Source: CAVSMC01 sp963798655 (GTDB lineage Bacteria > Pseudomonadota > Gammaproteobacteria > Burkholderiales > Casimicrobiaceae). From it: a stretch of 64,000 nt of DNA. Under the pieces are notes generated by a model that worked only from the letters and a program-made list of their open reading frames with translations, was not told where the DNA came from and made no database searches. Positions 25,959 to 35,062 of the stretch are shown piece by piece (the stretch's first letter is position 1; each line of letters starts with the position of its first letter). The position numbers and the translations under genes are program-made. The DNA lies in assembly GCA_963798655.1 (NCBI GenBank), contig CAWCUH010000003.1:434001-498000 (forward strand). Reading direction: 5' to 3'.

Positions 25959-27722
25959 TCAGGCAGCCGCGAGTGCGCGCTCGGCCGCGCGGCGCAGCAT
26001 CGCCGCGACGACGGGCTTCGCGAGCAGCGTGACGCCGGCCGCGCCGGCTTCGGCGCGGGCCGCCTCGCTGGTGTCGCCCGAGACGACCAGCGCGGGCATG
26101 TCGGCTCGCCAGCGCTCGCGCATCGCCGCAATCGCGTCGACCCCCGACGCGCCACCGGCGAGCCGCAGATCGGCGACAACCAGATCGGGGCCTTGCTCGG
26201 AGTCGCCCAGCGCTTCGATCGCGCCGCGAACATCCGCGGCGCCGCTCACCAGCGCGCCCCATGCAGTGAACAGCGCGCGCATCGCGGCGACGACCGCGGC
26301 GTCGTCGTCGATCACGACGACGTGCTTCGCATCGAAGCGCGTGACGGCCGACGCAGCGCACGCTGCGAGCGGCGGATCGACGCGAACGCGTCGCGGCGCG
26401 CTCGCCGGCAGCATGATCGAGAAGCGCGATCCGCGGCCGGGCACCGACGCGAGTTCGACGCGATGGTCGAGCAGCCGCGACAGCCGGCGCACGATCGCGA
26501 GGCCGAGGCCCATGCCGCGCGAACTCGCGTCGCCGCGGCGCGCGCGGCCGAGCTGCACGAACTCCTCGAACACGCGCTCGCGGTCGGCCTCGGCAATGCC
26601 GACGCCGGAGTCGACGACGTCGATGCGAAGCGCAGCGGCGCGCCGCCGCACGCCGACGACGACGCCGCCCGCTTCGGTGTAGCGCAGCGCGTTCGCGATC
26701 AGGTTGCGCAGGATGCGTTCGAGCATCGTCGGATCCGTGTGCGCGGCGAGACGTGTGCGAACGACGGTGAGCGCGAGACCGCGCGATGCGGCGAGCGGCC
26801 CGAAGTCCGCGCGCAGCCGATCGAACAGCGGCGCGAGCGGCACCGCGCAGCGCTCGGGCGTCATCGCGCCGGCGTCCAGGCGCGACAAATCGAGCAATTG
26901 CGCGAACAGCGCTTCCAGCGCCTCGACCGAAGCGTTTAGGCTGTCGACGAGCGGCTGCACGTCGGGATCGCGCGCTCGCGTCGTCAGCGCCGCCGCGAAG
27001 AGACCGAGCGCGTGCAGCGGCTGGCGCAGGTCATGGCTCGCCGCGGCGAGGAACTGGCTCTTCGCGCGGTTCGCCGCCTCGGCCTCGCGCGTTCGCGCGG
27101 TCAGCTCGCCGATCAGGTCGACGTTTTCGTAGCGGATCGCGAGCGACGCAGTCAGCACGTCGTTCAGGTGGTGGCCGAACGCGAGGACGAACGCGAGCAC
27201 GACGACCATGACGAGCGCGGTGAACAGGTGCACGCTGCCGCCTTCCAGCGCGACGCGCACGATCAACGGGATGAGCGTGGGCAGCACGAAGCCGTAGAAC
27301 GACGCCTTGTACACCGCGGTCAGGTTCAGGCCCGCCAGTGCGACGCCGAAAAGGCACACGATCAGCAGCGCCTGCTGGGCGGGCGCGGACGGGAAGAACG
27401 CGACGCCCGCGATGCCCCACAGCGCGCCGGCGATGGCCGAGCCGATCGACCATCGGCGTCCCCATCGCGCCGCGGCGGCGATATCGGGCCGCGCGCGCCG
27501 GTAGCGGCGAACGAGCACGCGGCGGCAAGCCTGGTTCACGACGATGGCGCCGATCCACAGCGCCATGGAAGCCGCGTCGACGTCGCGCCACAGCACGACG
27601 CAGAGCAGCGTCGCGCCGAGCGCCATCGACAGCGTCGTGCGGTGCCATTGGCGGTACAGCGTCTCGACGAGGTCGGCGCGGGCGCGCGTGACGAGCGCGG
27701 CGGCCGCAGCGGTCGTTGTCAT
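25959..27722 (-). CDS. Hybrid sensor histidine kinase with C-terminal receiver
   Basis: A 587-residue membrane kinase. The first 190 residues contain about six hydrophobic helices with almost no periplasmic domain, suggesting that it senses within the membrane. The phospho-acceptor is His230 in SHDLRQPLHALGLF. The ATPase domain has NLIANALRYTEAGG, DSGVGIAEADRERVFEEF and GMGLGLAIVRRL. After a linker, a receiver domain starts HVVVIDDDAAVV (about 463) with the acceptor Asp in LVVADLRLAGG. It follows the NarL-type regulator gene by 41 bases on the same strand, so the two probably form one phosphorelay. Confidence 0.92.
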   Translation of the reverse strand: MTTTAAAAALVTRARADLVETLYRQWHRTTLSMALGATLLCVVLWRDVDAASMALWIGAIVVNQACRRVLVRRYRRARPDIAAAARWGRRWSIGSAIAGALWGIAGVAFFPSAPAQQALLIVCLFGVALAGLNLTAVYKASFYGFVLPTLIPLIVRVALEGGSVHLFTALVMVVVLAFVLAFGHHLNDVLTASLAIRYENVDLIGELTARTREAEAANRAKSQFLAAASHDLRQPLHALGLFAAALTTRARDPDVQPLVDSLNASVEALEALFAQLLDLSRLDAGAMTPERCAVPLAPLFDRLRADFGPLAASRGLALTVVRTRLAAHTDPTMLERILRNLIANALRYTEAGGVVVGVRRRAAALRIDVVDSGVGIAEADRERVFEEFVQLGRARRGDASSRGMGLGLAIVRRLSRLLDHRVELASVPGRGSRFSIMLPASAPRRVRVDPPLAACAASAVTRFDAKHVVVIDDDAAVVAAMRALFTAWGALVSGAADVRGAIEALGDSEQGPDLVVADLRLAGGASGVDAIAAMRERWRADMPALVVSGDTSEAARAEAGAAGVTLLAKPVVAAMLRRAAERALAAA

Positions 27723-27763
27723 CGCGATCCGAGCCGATGGTGCGCTGCGCAGAAGCGCGCGAG

Positions 27764-28411
27764 TTATCGGCGGCCGACGAGCGAGTCGACGTTGATGCCG
27801 CGACGCGCGAGCTCGGCGACAGCCTGCGTGCGCGTGCGCACGTTGAGCGTGCGCAGGATCGCGCTCACGTGAACCTTCACCGTGCCTTCCGACAGCCGCA
27901 GGTCCCGGCAGATCAGCTTGTTGGGCTTTCCCTGCACGAGGAGGCGCAGCACATCCGACTGCCTCGCCGTCAGTCCGAGATCGGACGACGCGATGTGCAC
28001 GCCGTCCGCTTCGGCGCCCGTGGTGACGTCGTCGGTTCGGTACGTTTCGCCGTCGAACACCCGCGCGAGTGCGGCGAGCAGCGTCTGCGGGCTCGCCGTC
28101 TTGGCGATGAAGCCGCGGGCGCCGGCGGCGAGCGCCGCGCGTACGGTCGCGTCGTCATGCGTTGCCGACAGCACGACGACCGGCACGCCGGGATAGTCGA
28201 GCATCATGTCGGCGAGAAAGTCGAGGCCGCGCGTTCCCGGCAATGCGAGATCGAGCAGCACGAGCTCGACGTCGGGCTCGCCGTCGAGGATGGCGATCGC
28301 CTCGGCGGCGTCCATTGCCGCGCGCACTTCGATGTCGGCGTCGAGCTGCGGCAGCAGCTGCAGCAGCGCGTCGACCACGAGCGGATGATCGTCGACGACC
28401 AGGATCTTCAT
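27764..28411 (-). CDS. NarL/LuxR-family response regulator
   Basis: A 215-residue regulator. The receiver begins MKILVVDDHPLVVDAL, with acceptor Asp54 in LVLLDLALPGTRG and the conserved Lys in GFIAKTASPQTL. The C-terminal LuxR HTH (about 148-208) reads LTARQSDVLRLLVQGKPNKL, then ICRDLRLSEGTVKVHVSAIL. ATG 28411 fits the receiver start. It lies upstream of the hybrid kinase in the same direction. Targets are unknown. Confidence 0.93.
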   Translation of the reverse strand: MKILVVDDHPLVVDALLQLLPQLDADIEVRAAMDAAEAIAILDGEPDVELVLLDLALPGTRGLDFLADMMLDYPGVPVVVLSATHDDATVRAALAAGARGFIAKTASPQTLLAALARVFDGETYRTDDVTTGAEADGVHIASSDLGLTARQSDVLRLLVQGKPNKLICRDLRLSEGTVKVHVSAILRTLNVRTRTQAVAELARRGINVDSLVGRR

Positions 28412-28602
28412 CGGGCCTCCCCGTGCGCGTGTCGCGCGTTGCCGCAATGGATCGCTGGCGACACGGTAGGCTGCGCGACGAAGCGGCGCACCTGACAGAA
28501 ACGGCAGTACACGGCGTGCCTGCATCGCCCGTTCGGACGATGGCGCGACGGCCGCCGTAGCCTCGATGCTGCGGGGTTGGATGCGACGGGCGCTGACGTG
28601 CG

Positions 28603-30129
28603 TCAGCCGTTCTTCGCGAGCGCCGCCTGCTGCTCGGCGAGCTCCTTGCGCAATGCGCGAAGCCGCGTCTCGACCACCGACGCCTGGTAGAAGTCGCCGT
28701 CTTTCTGCTTGGTCGCGAGCTCGAACTGGCCGACGGCGCCGCGCAAGTCACCGCGCCACGCGTAGAACTCGCCCTGGTGGCGGAACTGCTGCATGTGCGC
28801 GCCGAGTTCCGCGTACGCCGCGGCGGCGACCCGATGCAGCGGCCCGTCGTTCGGAAAGCGCGTGAGCTCGCGCTCGACGAACGCCGCCGCTTCACGGGCT
28901 CGGTGCGCCTTGATCAGCGCTTCGGGATAGTCGTAGACGAGCTGCATCTTGTTCGGATAGCGCACGAGCGCCGCGTCGAAGCGGGCGATCGCACCGTTCA
29001 GGTCGCCGCCTTCCATCAGCACGTGCCCGGCGATGGCGTCGATCATCGGATGCGGCGGCGCACTCTTCTCGAGCCTCGCGAGCTCGCTCTTCGCGCGCGG
29101 GTAATTCTTCGCCCGCAGCAGCGATGCGACCAGGCCATAGCGCACGGCCACTTCGCTGTTGAACTTGCGATCGGCGATCGCGTTGTCGAAGTACGCGACC
29201 GCGTCGCGCGGCGTGCCGGTATAGCTCTTCAGCAGCGCGCGCACCATCTGGAAATCGAGCGAGTCCTCGACCTGTCGATAAGGCACACTCGCGGCGCGCG
29301 ACTCGGCCTCGGCGATGCGCTCGTAGGTGATCGGGTGCGTGCGCAGGTACGACGGCGCCGTGCCGTCGGCGAACGCGCTCGCCCTCTGCAACCGCTTCAT
29401 GAGCGTCGCCATCGCGGTGACGTCGAAGCCGGCGGCGTTCAGCCGCTGGAAGCCGATGCGGTCGGCCTCGTATTCGTTCTCGCGCGTATAGTTGATCTGG
29501 TTCTGGATCGCGAGCGCCTGTGCCGACGCGATGGCGGCCTGCGTGATGTCGCCCGAAGACGACGACTTCGAGCGCGTCGAGGCGAGCGCAAGGGCGAGCG
29601 CAGCGAGCGGCAGCAGCATCGAGCGCTGTGTCTTCGCGGCCATGCGGGCCATATGGTGCTGCGTCACGTGCGAGATCTCGTGCGCGAGCACCGCGGCGAG
29701 CTCCGACTCGGTCTGTGCGAGCAGGATCACGCCGGTGTTGACGCCGACGAACCCGCCCGGCAGCGCGAATGCGTTGATCGACGGATCGTTGACCGCGAAG
29801 AACTCGAAATCGAACGTGCTGTCGACACGGGCGGCGACGAGCTTGTGGCCGATCTCGTTCAGGTAATCGTTGACCTCGGGATCCTCGAGGTACGCGCCCG
29901 ACGCGCGGATCTGGTGGACGATGTCGAGACCGAGCTTCTGCTCGCCCGACGGCGTCAACAGCGCCTGCGCCTCGTCGCCGAGATCCGGCAGCGACTGTGC
30001 CGATGCCGGCGTGAAGTACGCGGGCGCGACCGGCTGCAGAGCGAGCGCCGCGGCGACGAGCGCGACCAGCGCGCGCCGCGCGGATGCGCGGGGCAAGGAC
30101 ATGGCGCGGCGGATACGGATGCTAAACAC
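28603..30129 (-). CDS. M48-family metalloprotease with TPRs (BepA/YfgC-like)
   Basis: A 508-residue exported zinc protease. The signal peptide ends around TPASAQ at about residue 45. The catalytic domain has the zinc motif in AVLAHEISHVTQHHMARMAA, and the third ligand region NEYEADRIGFQRL follows. The C-terminal half is a TPR-like helical array (for example YPNKMQLVYDYPEALIKAHR). In E. coli, BepA degrades stalled LptD/BamA intermediates and supports outer-membrane assembly, and a similar periplasmic role is inferred. The start is GTG 30129; ATG 30102 (MSLPRAS) is a shorter alternative, and neither has a strong ribosome site. It is divergent from moaC. Confidence 0.9.
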   Translation of the reverse strand: MFSIRIRRAMSLPRASARRALVALVAAALALQPVAPAYFTPASAQSLPDLGDEAQALLTPSGEQKLGLDIVHQIRASGAYLEDPEVNDYLNEIGHKLVAARVDSTFDFEFFAVNDPSINAFALPGGFVGVNTGVILLAQTESELAAVLAHEISHVTQHHMARMAAKTQRSMLLPLAALALALASTRSKSSSSGDITQAAIASAQALAIQNQINYTRENEYEADRIGFQRLNAAGFDVTAMATLMKRLQRASAFADGTAPSYLRTHPITYERIAEAESRAASVPYRQVEDSLDFQMVRALLKSYTGTPRDAVAYFDNAIADRKFNSEVAVRYGLVASLLRAKNYPRAKSELARLEKSAPPHPMIDAIAGHVLMEGGDLNGAIARFDAALVRYPNKMQLVYDYPEALIKAHRAREAAAFVERELTRFPNDGPLHRVAAAAYAELGAHMQQFRHQGEFYAWRGDLRGAVGQFELATKQKDGDFYQASVVETRLRALRKELAEQQAALAKNG

Positions 30130-30194
30130 CTGATGCTAAGATGGTCGGGCCATCATGAAGTTCACGCGAACCCGCATGCGTATCGAGCGTCGTC

Positions 30195-30758
30195 GTGGCG
30201 CGCAACGGTAGCAAGGCGCGCGAGTCGGCGTCGTCACCTGCGCGGCGCCGGCGCAACCAACCGGCGGACGCGGCGTCGACGAACGCTCATTTTACGCATT
30301 TCGATGCGTCGGGCCAGGCCCACATGGTCGACGTCGGCGGCAAGGATGTAACCAGGCGTTTCGCGCGTGCGGGCGGTCGGATCGTCATGCAGCGCAAGAC
30401 GCTCGAACTGATCCGCGCCGGTTCGGCGAAGAAGGGCGATGTGCTCGGCGTCGCGCGCGTTGCGGCGATCATGGCAGCAAAGCGCACCGCCGAACTCGTG
30501 CCGCTGTGCCATCCGCTGCCGCTCACGCGCGTCGCCGTCGAATTCGCCTTCGACGACGATGCGCGCGCGGTTGCGATCGAAGTCGTCACCGAAACGCTGG
30601 ACCGCACCGGTGTCGAGATGGAAGCGCTCATCGCAGCGACCGTCGGACTGCTTACGATCTACGACATGTGCAAGGCGGCCGACCGGGCAATGCGCATCGA
30701 CGGCGTGCGGCTGCTCGAGAAGTCGGGCGGCAAGTCCGGCCGCTTCACCGCGGCTTGA
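30195..30758 (+). CDS. moaC: Cyclic pyranopterin monophosphate synthase
   Basis: A 187-residue molybdenum-cofactor enzyme that, after MoaA, forms cyclic pyranopterin monophosphate. The core begins THFDASGQAHMVDVGGKD at about residue 34. The signature VARVAAIMAAKRTAELVPLCHPLPL and the catalytic RTGVEMEALIAATVGLLTIY region are complete; both are named here only as consecutive motifs. The first 33 residues are a basic extension not usually present. The GTG at 30195 is used, but a start nearer the core is possible. A nine-base inverted repeat overlaps its 3' end. Confidence 0.93.
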   Translation: MARNGSKARESASSPARRRRNQPADAASTNAHFTHFDASGQAHMVDVGGKDVTRRFARAGGRIVMQRKTLELIRAGSAKKGDVLGVARVAAIMAAKRTAELVPLCHPLPLTRVAVEFAFDDDARAVAIEVVTETLDRTGVEMEALIAATVGLLTIYDMCKAADRAMRIDGVRLLEKSGGKSGRFTAA

Positions 30759-30782
30759 CGACGCGCGGCGGTGAGCCGCGGT
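30747..30782 (+). other. Stem-loop at the moaC 3' end
   Basis: A perfect nine-base inverted repeat, ACCGCGGCT (30747-30755) and AGCCGCGGT (30774-30782), spans the moaC stop codon. There is no following T-run, so it is a weak terminator candidate at best and may be an RNA-stability element. Confidence 0.4.
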
Positions 30783-30812
30783 CCGGTGGTTAGGCCACTT
30801 GACCACATCCGG
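30783..30812. promoter_or_regulatory. Candidate operator of the FadR-type regulator
   Basis: An inverted repeat GTGGT (30786-30790) - N11 - ACCAC (30802-30806), flanked by CCGG on both sides, lies 80 bases before the regulator start. It includes TGG-N5-CCA, reminiscent of GntR/FadR sites. No experimental support can be seen in sequence. Confidence 0.35.
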
Positions 30813-30891
30813 AAGCGGCTCTACGATGCAGGCAACGGCGGGCAGGACGGCGCCCGGCTCGCCGCAATACGAACGTCGCCACGGAGGACCG

Positions 30892-31668
30892 ATGCCGCTC
30901 GTCGCGGTGGAGCCGCGCCGGCTGTACCGGCAAATCGCCGACCAGCTGGGCGCGCTGATTGCCGCCGGTGAGTTCCCGCCAGGGTCGCGGCTGCCGCCGG
31001 AGCGCGAGCTCGCCGAGAAGCTCGGCGTGTCGCGCGCGTCGGTGCGCGAAGCGGTGATCTGCCTCGAGCTCTCGGGCGCAGTCGAGGTGCGCATCGGCAC
31101 GGGCATCTTCGTCTTGCCGACGCGCGCGGCACGCGCGGACGAGCCCGCGCAATCGACGATCGACGATGCCCCCGGCCCGTTCGAGATTCTCGCCGCGCGC
31201 GCGTTGATCGAAGGCGAAGTCGCCTCGCTCGCGGCGCGCACGATCCGCGCGCCCGCGTTGGCTGCGCTGCGCGAGACGATCGCGCGGATGCGCGCGCACG
31301 GCGACGACGCCGTGCGGCGCGACGCGGCCGACCGCGCGTTTCACCTCGCGATCGCCGAGGCGACGGGCAATGGCGCACTCGTGCTGTCCGTCGCTGCGCT
31401 CTGGGACCTGCGTCGCGGCAAGCTCTGGGCGGCGACCGAGCAGCACTTCCACACCGCGGGGCTTCGCGCGAAGACGCTCTCCGACCATGCGGCGATCGCC
31501 GCCGCGCTCGCGGCGCACGATGCCGCCGGCGCGCGCACAGCGATGCAACGCCACCTTGCCCGCGTTGCACGCGAGTTCCAGCGCAGCATTGACGCCGCGC
31601 CCGGCACGCCTGCGCGCGGGGCCTCGCGCGCCGGCACGTCGCGCACTGCCATTTCCGAGCTAGAGTGA
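30892..31668 (+). CDS. GntR/FadR-subfamily transcriptional regulator
   Basis: A 258-residue repressor-type regulator. The N-terminal winged helix has LYRQIADQLGALIAAGEFPP, then GSRLPPERELAEKLGVSRAS and VREAVICLELSGAVEVRIG. The C-terminal FCD domain (about 95-230) carries the expected metal/ligand residues, including AFHLAIAEATGN and the HAAIAAALAAHDAAGARTAM segment. FadR-type regulators with FCD domains usually respond to organic or sugar acids. The ATG at 30892 has GGAGG at good spacing. It is the first gene before a sugar-acid ABC transporter and catabolic genes, which it probably represses until a uronate-like ligand binds. Confidence 0.9.
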   Translation: MPLVAVEPRRLYRQIADQLGALIAAGEFPPGSRLPPERELAEKLGVSRASVREAVICLELSGAVEVRIGTGIFVLPTRAARADEPAQSTIDDAPGPFEILAARALIEGEVASLAARTIRAPALAALRETIARMRAHGDDAVRRDAADRAFHLAIAEATGNGALVLSVAALWDLRRGKLWAATEQHFHTAGLRAKTLSDHAAIAAALAAHDAAGARTAMQRHLARVAREFQRSIDAAPGTPARGASRAGTSRTAISELE

Positions 31669-31763
31669 TGCCCGAGCCCTGCATGTGCATTCGCAACGGG
31701 CGCGGGATCGTAGAACCGCCGCGAGGCGCCGACCGTCCGAGCATTCCACCCCAGGAGGAAGCG

Positions 31764-32963
31764 ATGAAAGTTCCACGTCAAAGCCGCATGCGCCGCACGG
31801 TGCTGCGCACGGCCGCGGCCGCCGCGCTGTTCGCGATGGCCCCGCTGCCTGTACTTGCGCAGATGCCGCCGATGCCTACGAACCCGGTGCAAATCAACAT
31901 CGTCGACGTCGCCGGCAATCTCGCGCTGACGCAGGACGCGATCGAGCTATACGCGAAGAAGCACCCGAAGGTCGTGTCCAAGTTCAACTTCACGAAGGCG
32001 CCGGCGCCCGAGCTGCCCGGCAAGCTGAAGGCGATGCAGGGCGCGGGCCGCAGCGACATCGACATGGTGCTCACCGGCACCGACTTCCTCGCCGCGGGCA
32101 TCGAGCAGGGGTTGCTGATCAAGCTGCTGCCCGAATACGCGCCGAAATTCCCGAACCTCATGCAGAACTATCAGCCGGCTGCGGCGAAGATGCAGGATCT
32201 CGCGCAGAACTACGGCATCGAGGTCGCGTTCATGCCGGCCGGCCCGCTGCTCGAGTTCAATCCGGCCAAGGTGAAGCAGGCACCCACGACGCCGCAGGAA
32301 CTGCTCGCGTGGTGCAAGGCGAATCCCAACAAGCTGATCTACGCGCGTCCGGCGAATTCCGGTCCGGGTCGCACGTTCATCATGGGATTGCCGTACATCC
32401 TGGGCGACAAGGACCCGAAGGATCCGGTCAAGGGCTGGGACAAGACGTGGGCGTACCTGAAGGATCTCGATTCGTGCATCGAGTACTACCCGACCGGAAC
32501 GGGCGCGGTGATGAAGGAGCTCGGGGAAGGCTCGCGCGACATGACGGTGACGATGACCGGCTGGGACCTCAATCCGCGCATCCTCGGCATCGTGCCCAAG
32601 GACTACAAGGTGTCGCCTTTCAAGGGCATGACGTGGGTGAACGACGCGCACTACATGGTCATTCCGAAGGGCGTGCCGCCCGAAAAGGTGGCCGCGGTGC
32701 TCGACCTGATGGCGTTTCTGCTGACGCCCGAAGCGCAGGCGTACACGTACGACAAGGGCTACTTCTACCCGGGGCCGGCGGTGAAGAATGTCTCGCTGTC
32801 GATGGCGCCGAAGGAGAGCCAGGACGCGGTCAAGGAGTACGGCCGCCCCGAGTACGACAAGTGGCTCTCCGAGTTCCCGCACACGCAATCGTTGCCGCCG
32901 GCCGCGCAGGTCGACGCGTTCCGCATCTGGGACCAGCAGGTAGGAGCGAAGATCAAGAAGTGA
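31764..32963 (+). CDS. ABC transporter extracellular solute-binding protein (family 1)
   Basis: A 399-residue periplasmic receptor. The signal peptide reaches ALA at about residue 33 (LFAMAPLPVLAQ). The mature part starts VQINIVDVAGNLALTQDAIE and contains the SGPGRTFIMGLPYILG and TGWDLNPRILGIVPKDYKV segments of PotD/MalE-like receptors. The ATG has AGGAGG seven bases upstream. It precedes the ATPase and two permease genes and lies in a cluster with uronate-type catabolic enzymes. A sugar acid is therefore the inferred ligand, although sequence alone would also allow a polyamine. Confidence 0.87.
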   Translation: MKVPRQSRMRRTVLRTAAAAALFAMAPLPVLAQMPPMPTNPVQINIVDVAGNLALTQDAIELYAKKHPKVVSKFNFTKAPAPELPGKLKAMQGAGRSDIDMVLTGTDFLAAGIEQGLLIKLLPEYAPKFPNLMQNYQPAAAKMQDLAQNYGIEVAFMPAGPLLEFNPAKVKQAPTTPQELLAWCKANPNKLIYARPANSGPGRTFIMGLPYILGDKDPKDPVKGWDKTWAYLKDLDSCIEYYPTGTGAVMKELGEGSRDMTVTMTGWDLNPRILGIVPKDYKVSPFKGMTWVNDAHYMVIPKGVPPEKVAAVLDLMAFLLTPEAQAYTYDKGYFYPGPAVKNVSLSMAPKESQDAVKEYGRPEYDKWLSEFPHTQSLPPAAQVDAFRIWDQQVGAKIKK

Positions 32964-32973
32964 CGTAGCCGTC

Positions 32974-33010
32974 CCGATGGCGGCCCGCCGAGAGGACGGG
33001 CCGCCATCGG
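32974..33010 (+). other. Strong intercistronic stem-loop after the binding-protein gene
   Basis: A perfect 14-base stem, CCGATGGCGGCCCG / CGGGCCGCCATCGG, with a nine-base loop starts 11 bases after the stop. No T-run follows, so it is more likely an RNA 3'-end protector or processing site that raises binding-protein expression relative to the downstream transporter genes than a full terminator. Confidence 0.75.
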
Positions 33011-33020
33011 AAACGGAGGC

Positions 33021-33098
33021 ATCATCCCCGCGTACGCGGGATCCAGAGACCTTTCTTCGTGACGAACGACAGTGGATTCCCGCGTGCGCGGGAATGAC
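33021..33098. repeat. REP-like palindrome pair
   Basis: Two oppositely oriented units, ATCATCCCCGCG-TACGCGGGATCCAG (about 33021-33046) and TGGATTCCCGCG-TGCGCGGGAATGAC (about 33073-33098), belong to the same family as 9325-9400. The reading frame of the ATPase extends into it, which is coincidental. Confidence 0.78.
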
Positions 33099-33104
33099 GG
33101 CGAC

Positions 33105-34181
33105 ATGAAACGCGATTTCTCCGAGCTTCGGCTGGACAACGTCACGCGCCGCTTCGCCGGTGCCGGCGGCAAGGCGTTCAACGCGCTCGCCGAGATGACG
33201 CTCAAGATCCGTCGCGGCGAATTCATCTGCCTGCTCGGACCGTCGGGATGCGGCAAGTCGACGGCGCTCAACTGCATCGCCGGCCTGCTGCCGCTGTCGG
33301 GTGGCAGCATCTGGCTCGACGACATTCGCATCGACACGCTGCCGCCGGAGCGCCGCGGCTTCGGCATGGTGTTCCAGAACTACGCGCTGTTCCCGCACAT
33401 GAGCGTCGCGAAGAACGTCGGCTTCGGTTTGAGGATGCGCGGCGTCGGCGCGTCCGAGGTCGCCACCCGCGTCGATCGCGTGCTCGGGCTCGTTCAGCTC
33501 AAGGGCCAGGAGCACAAGCTGCCGGGTCAGTTGTCCGGCGGACAGCAGCAGCGCGTCGCGATCGCGCGGGCGATCGTCATCGAGCCGCCGCTGATCCTGA
33601 TGGACGAGCCGTTGTCCAACCTCGACGCGAAGCTGCGCCTCGAGACGCGCGCCGAGATCCGTCGTATTCACCGCGAGCTCGATCGCGCGACGATCTACGT
33701 CACGCACGACCAGGACGAGGCGCTGTCGCTCGCCGACCGCATCGTCGTGATGAAGGATGGCATCGTGCAGCAGGTCGCCACACCGCAGGAGGTCTACGCG
33801 CAGCCCGCGAATCTCGACGTCGCGCGCTTCATGGGTTACCGCAACGTCGTCGAGTTCGGCGTCGAGGGCGAGCAGGACGGCCACGTACTGCTCGCGCGCG
33901 ACGGCGTGCGCATGCACGGCATGCGCAAGCAGCCGTTGTCGCGGGGCCCGGCATTCGTCGCCATGCGGCCGGAAGAGATCGTCGTCGGTGAAGGTCCCGG
34001 CGGGTCCAACACGCTGACCGGCCGCGTCGACGTCGTCGAGTACGGCGGCCGCGACTCGCTGATCGACGTCGTCACCAACGACGGCACGCGGCTGCACGTG
34101 CGCACGCATGTGCCGGTCGCTGTCGGCGACACGGTGCGCCTGCACGTGCCGCCGGAGCGCGCGCTCGTCTATCCGGGCTGA
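33105..34181 (+). CDS. ABC transporter ATP-binding protein (MalK/PotA-like)
   Basis: A 358-residue importer ATPase. Walker A is GPSGCGKST, the Q-loop is in FQNYALFPHMSV, the signature is LSGGQQQRVAIARAI, Walker B is LILMDEPLSNLDAKLR, and the switch His is in YVTHDQDEAL. The C-terminal TOBE/OB region (about 245-355) contains AFVAMRPEEIVVGEG. ATG 33105 is chosen because upstream in-frame codons are REP sequence. It energises the two permeases encoded next. Confidence 0.95.
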   Translation: MKRDFSELRLDNVTRRFAGAGGKAFNALAEMTLKIRRGEFICLLGPSGCGKSTALNCIAGLLPLSGGSIWLDDIRIDTLPPERRGFGMVFQNYALFPHMSVAKNVGFGLRMRGVGASEVATRVDRVLGLVQLKGQEHKLPGQLSGGQQQRVAIARAIVIEPPLILMDEPLSNLDAKLRLETRAEIRRIHRELDRATIYVTHDQDEALSLADRIVVMKDGIVQQVATPQEVYAQPANLDVARFMGYRNVVEFGVEGEQDGHVLLARDGVRMHGMRKQPLSRGPAFVAMRPEEIVVGEGPGGSNTLTGRVDVVEYGGRDSLIDVVTNDGTRLHVRTHVPVAVGDTVRLHVPPERALVYPG

Positions 34182-34186
34182 AACGA

Positions 34187-35062
34187 ATGGCTGCCGCTGC
34201 ACCGCCGCTCGCCCGCGCGCCGTTCGATCGAGCGGTGCTCCTCGTCGTGCCCGCCGCGGCGTTCATGATCCTGCTGTTCGTCTATCCGTTCCTCTACGGG
34301 CTCGCGTTGTCGTTCGAGCCGAAGGACGCGTTCACCGCCGACAACTACCGCAAGTTCTTCAGCGACGAGCGGCTGTGGCCGACGATCTGGACGACGCTGC
34401 GGCTCGCGCTGCCGGCGACCATACTGAACGTGTTCGTCGCGCTGCCGATCGCGTACAAGATGCGCACGAGGTCCGGCTACCAGCGCTTCGTGACGACGGT
34501 GCTGGTCATCCCGATCACCCTCGGCACGGTGCTGATCGCCGAAGGGATGCTCACGTACTTCGGTCCGAAAGGCTGGCTGTCGCAGTTCCTGCAGTTCTTC
34601 CACCTGTACGACGGGCCGATCCGGCTCACGCACAACTATTGGGGCGTGCTGATCTCGCTCGTGATCTCCGGCTTCCCGTTCGCGTTCCTGCTGATCCTGT
34701 CGTACATCACCGGCATCGACCCGGTGCTCGCCCGCGCCGCCGCGACGCTCGGCGCGAATTCGACGGCGCAGTTCCGCTACATCTACCTGCCGCTGCTCGC
34801 GCCGGGCCTCGCGATGTGCTTCTGTCTCGCGTTCGTGCAGGCGTTCTCGGTGTTTCCGTCCGCGGTGCTGCTCGGTGCGCCGGCCGGCCCGACGCGCGTC
34901 ATATCGATCGCCGCGTACGAGGCGGCGTTCGAGCAGTACGACTATTCGCTCGCCTCGGCGGTCGCGATGATCATGGGCTTCGTGCAGCTCGTCATCGTCG
35001 CCGCCGTGCTCGGCCTTCGCGGCGTGTTCTATCGGGGTCCGGTTGTCGGGGGCAAGGGATGA
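34187..35062 (+). CDS. ABC transporter permease (PotB/UgpA-like)
   Basis: A 291-residue inner-membrane protein with six predicted helices. The EAA loop that docks on the ATPase is seen in DPVLARAAATLGANSTAQFR, followed by YIYLPLLAPGLAMCF. The N-terminal segment AVLLVVPAAAFMILLFVYPF is the first helix. It begins five bases after the ATPase stop and overlaps the second permease by four bases (ATGA). Confidence 0.92.
   Translation: MAAAAPPLARAPFDRAVLLVVPAAAFMILLFVYPFLYGLALSFEPKDAFTADNYRKFFSDERLWPTIWTTLRLALPATILNVFVALPIAYKMRTRSGYQRFVTTVLVIPITLGTVLIAEGMLTYFGPKGWLSQFLQFFHLYDGPIRLTHNYWGVLISLVISGFPFAFLLILSYITGIDPVLARAAATLGANSTAQFRYIYLPLLAPGLAMCFCLAFVQAFSVFPSAVLLGAPAGPTRVISIAAYEAAFEQYDYSLASAVAMIMGFVQLVIVAAVLGLRGVFYRGPVVGGKG

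Noticed and set aside
30137..30142. TAAGAT as a -10 for moaC
   Set aside because: No acceptable -35 at 16-18 bases; too weak to list as a promoter.
33072..33104. Upstream extension of the ABC ATPase
   Set aside because: The extra codons are REP palindrome sequence and add nothing to the family alignment.
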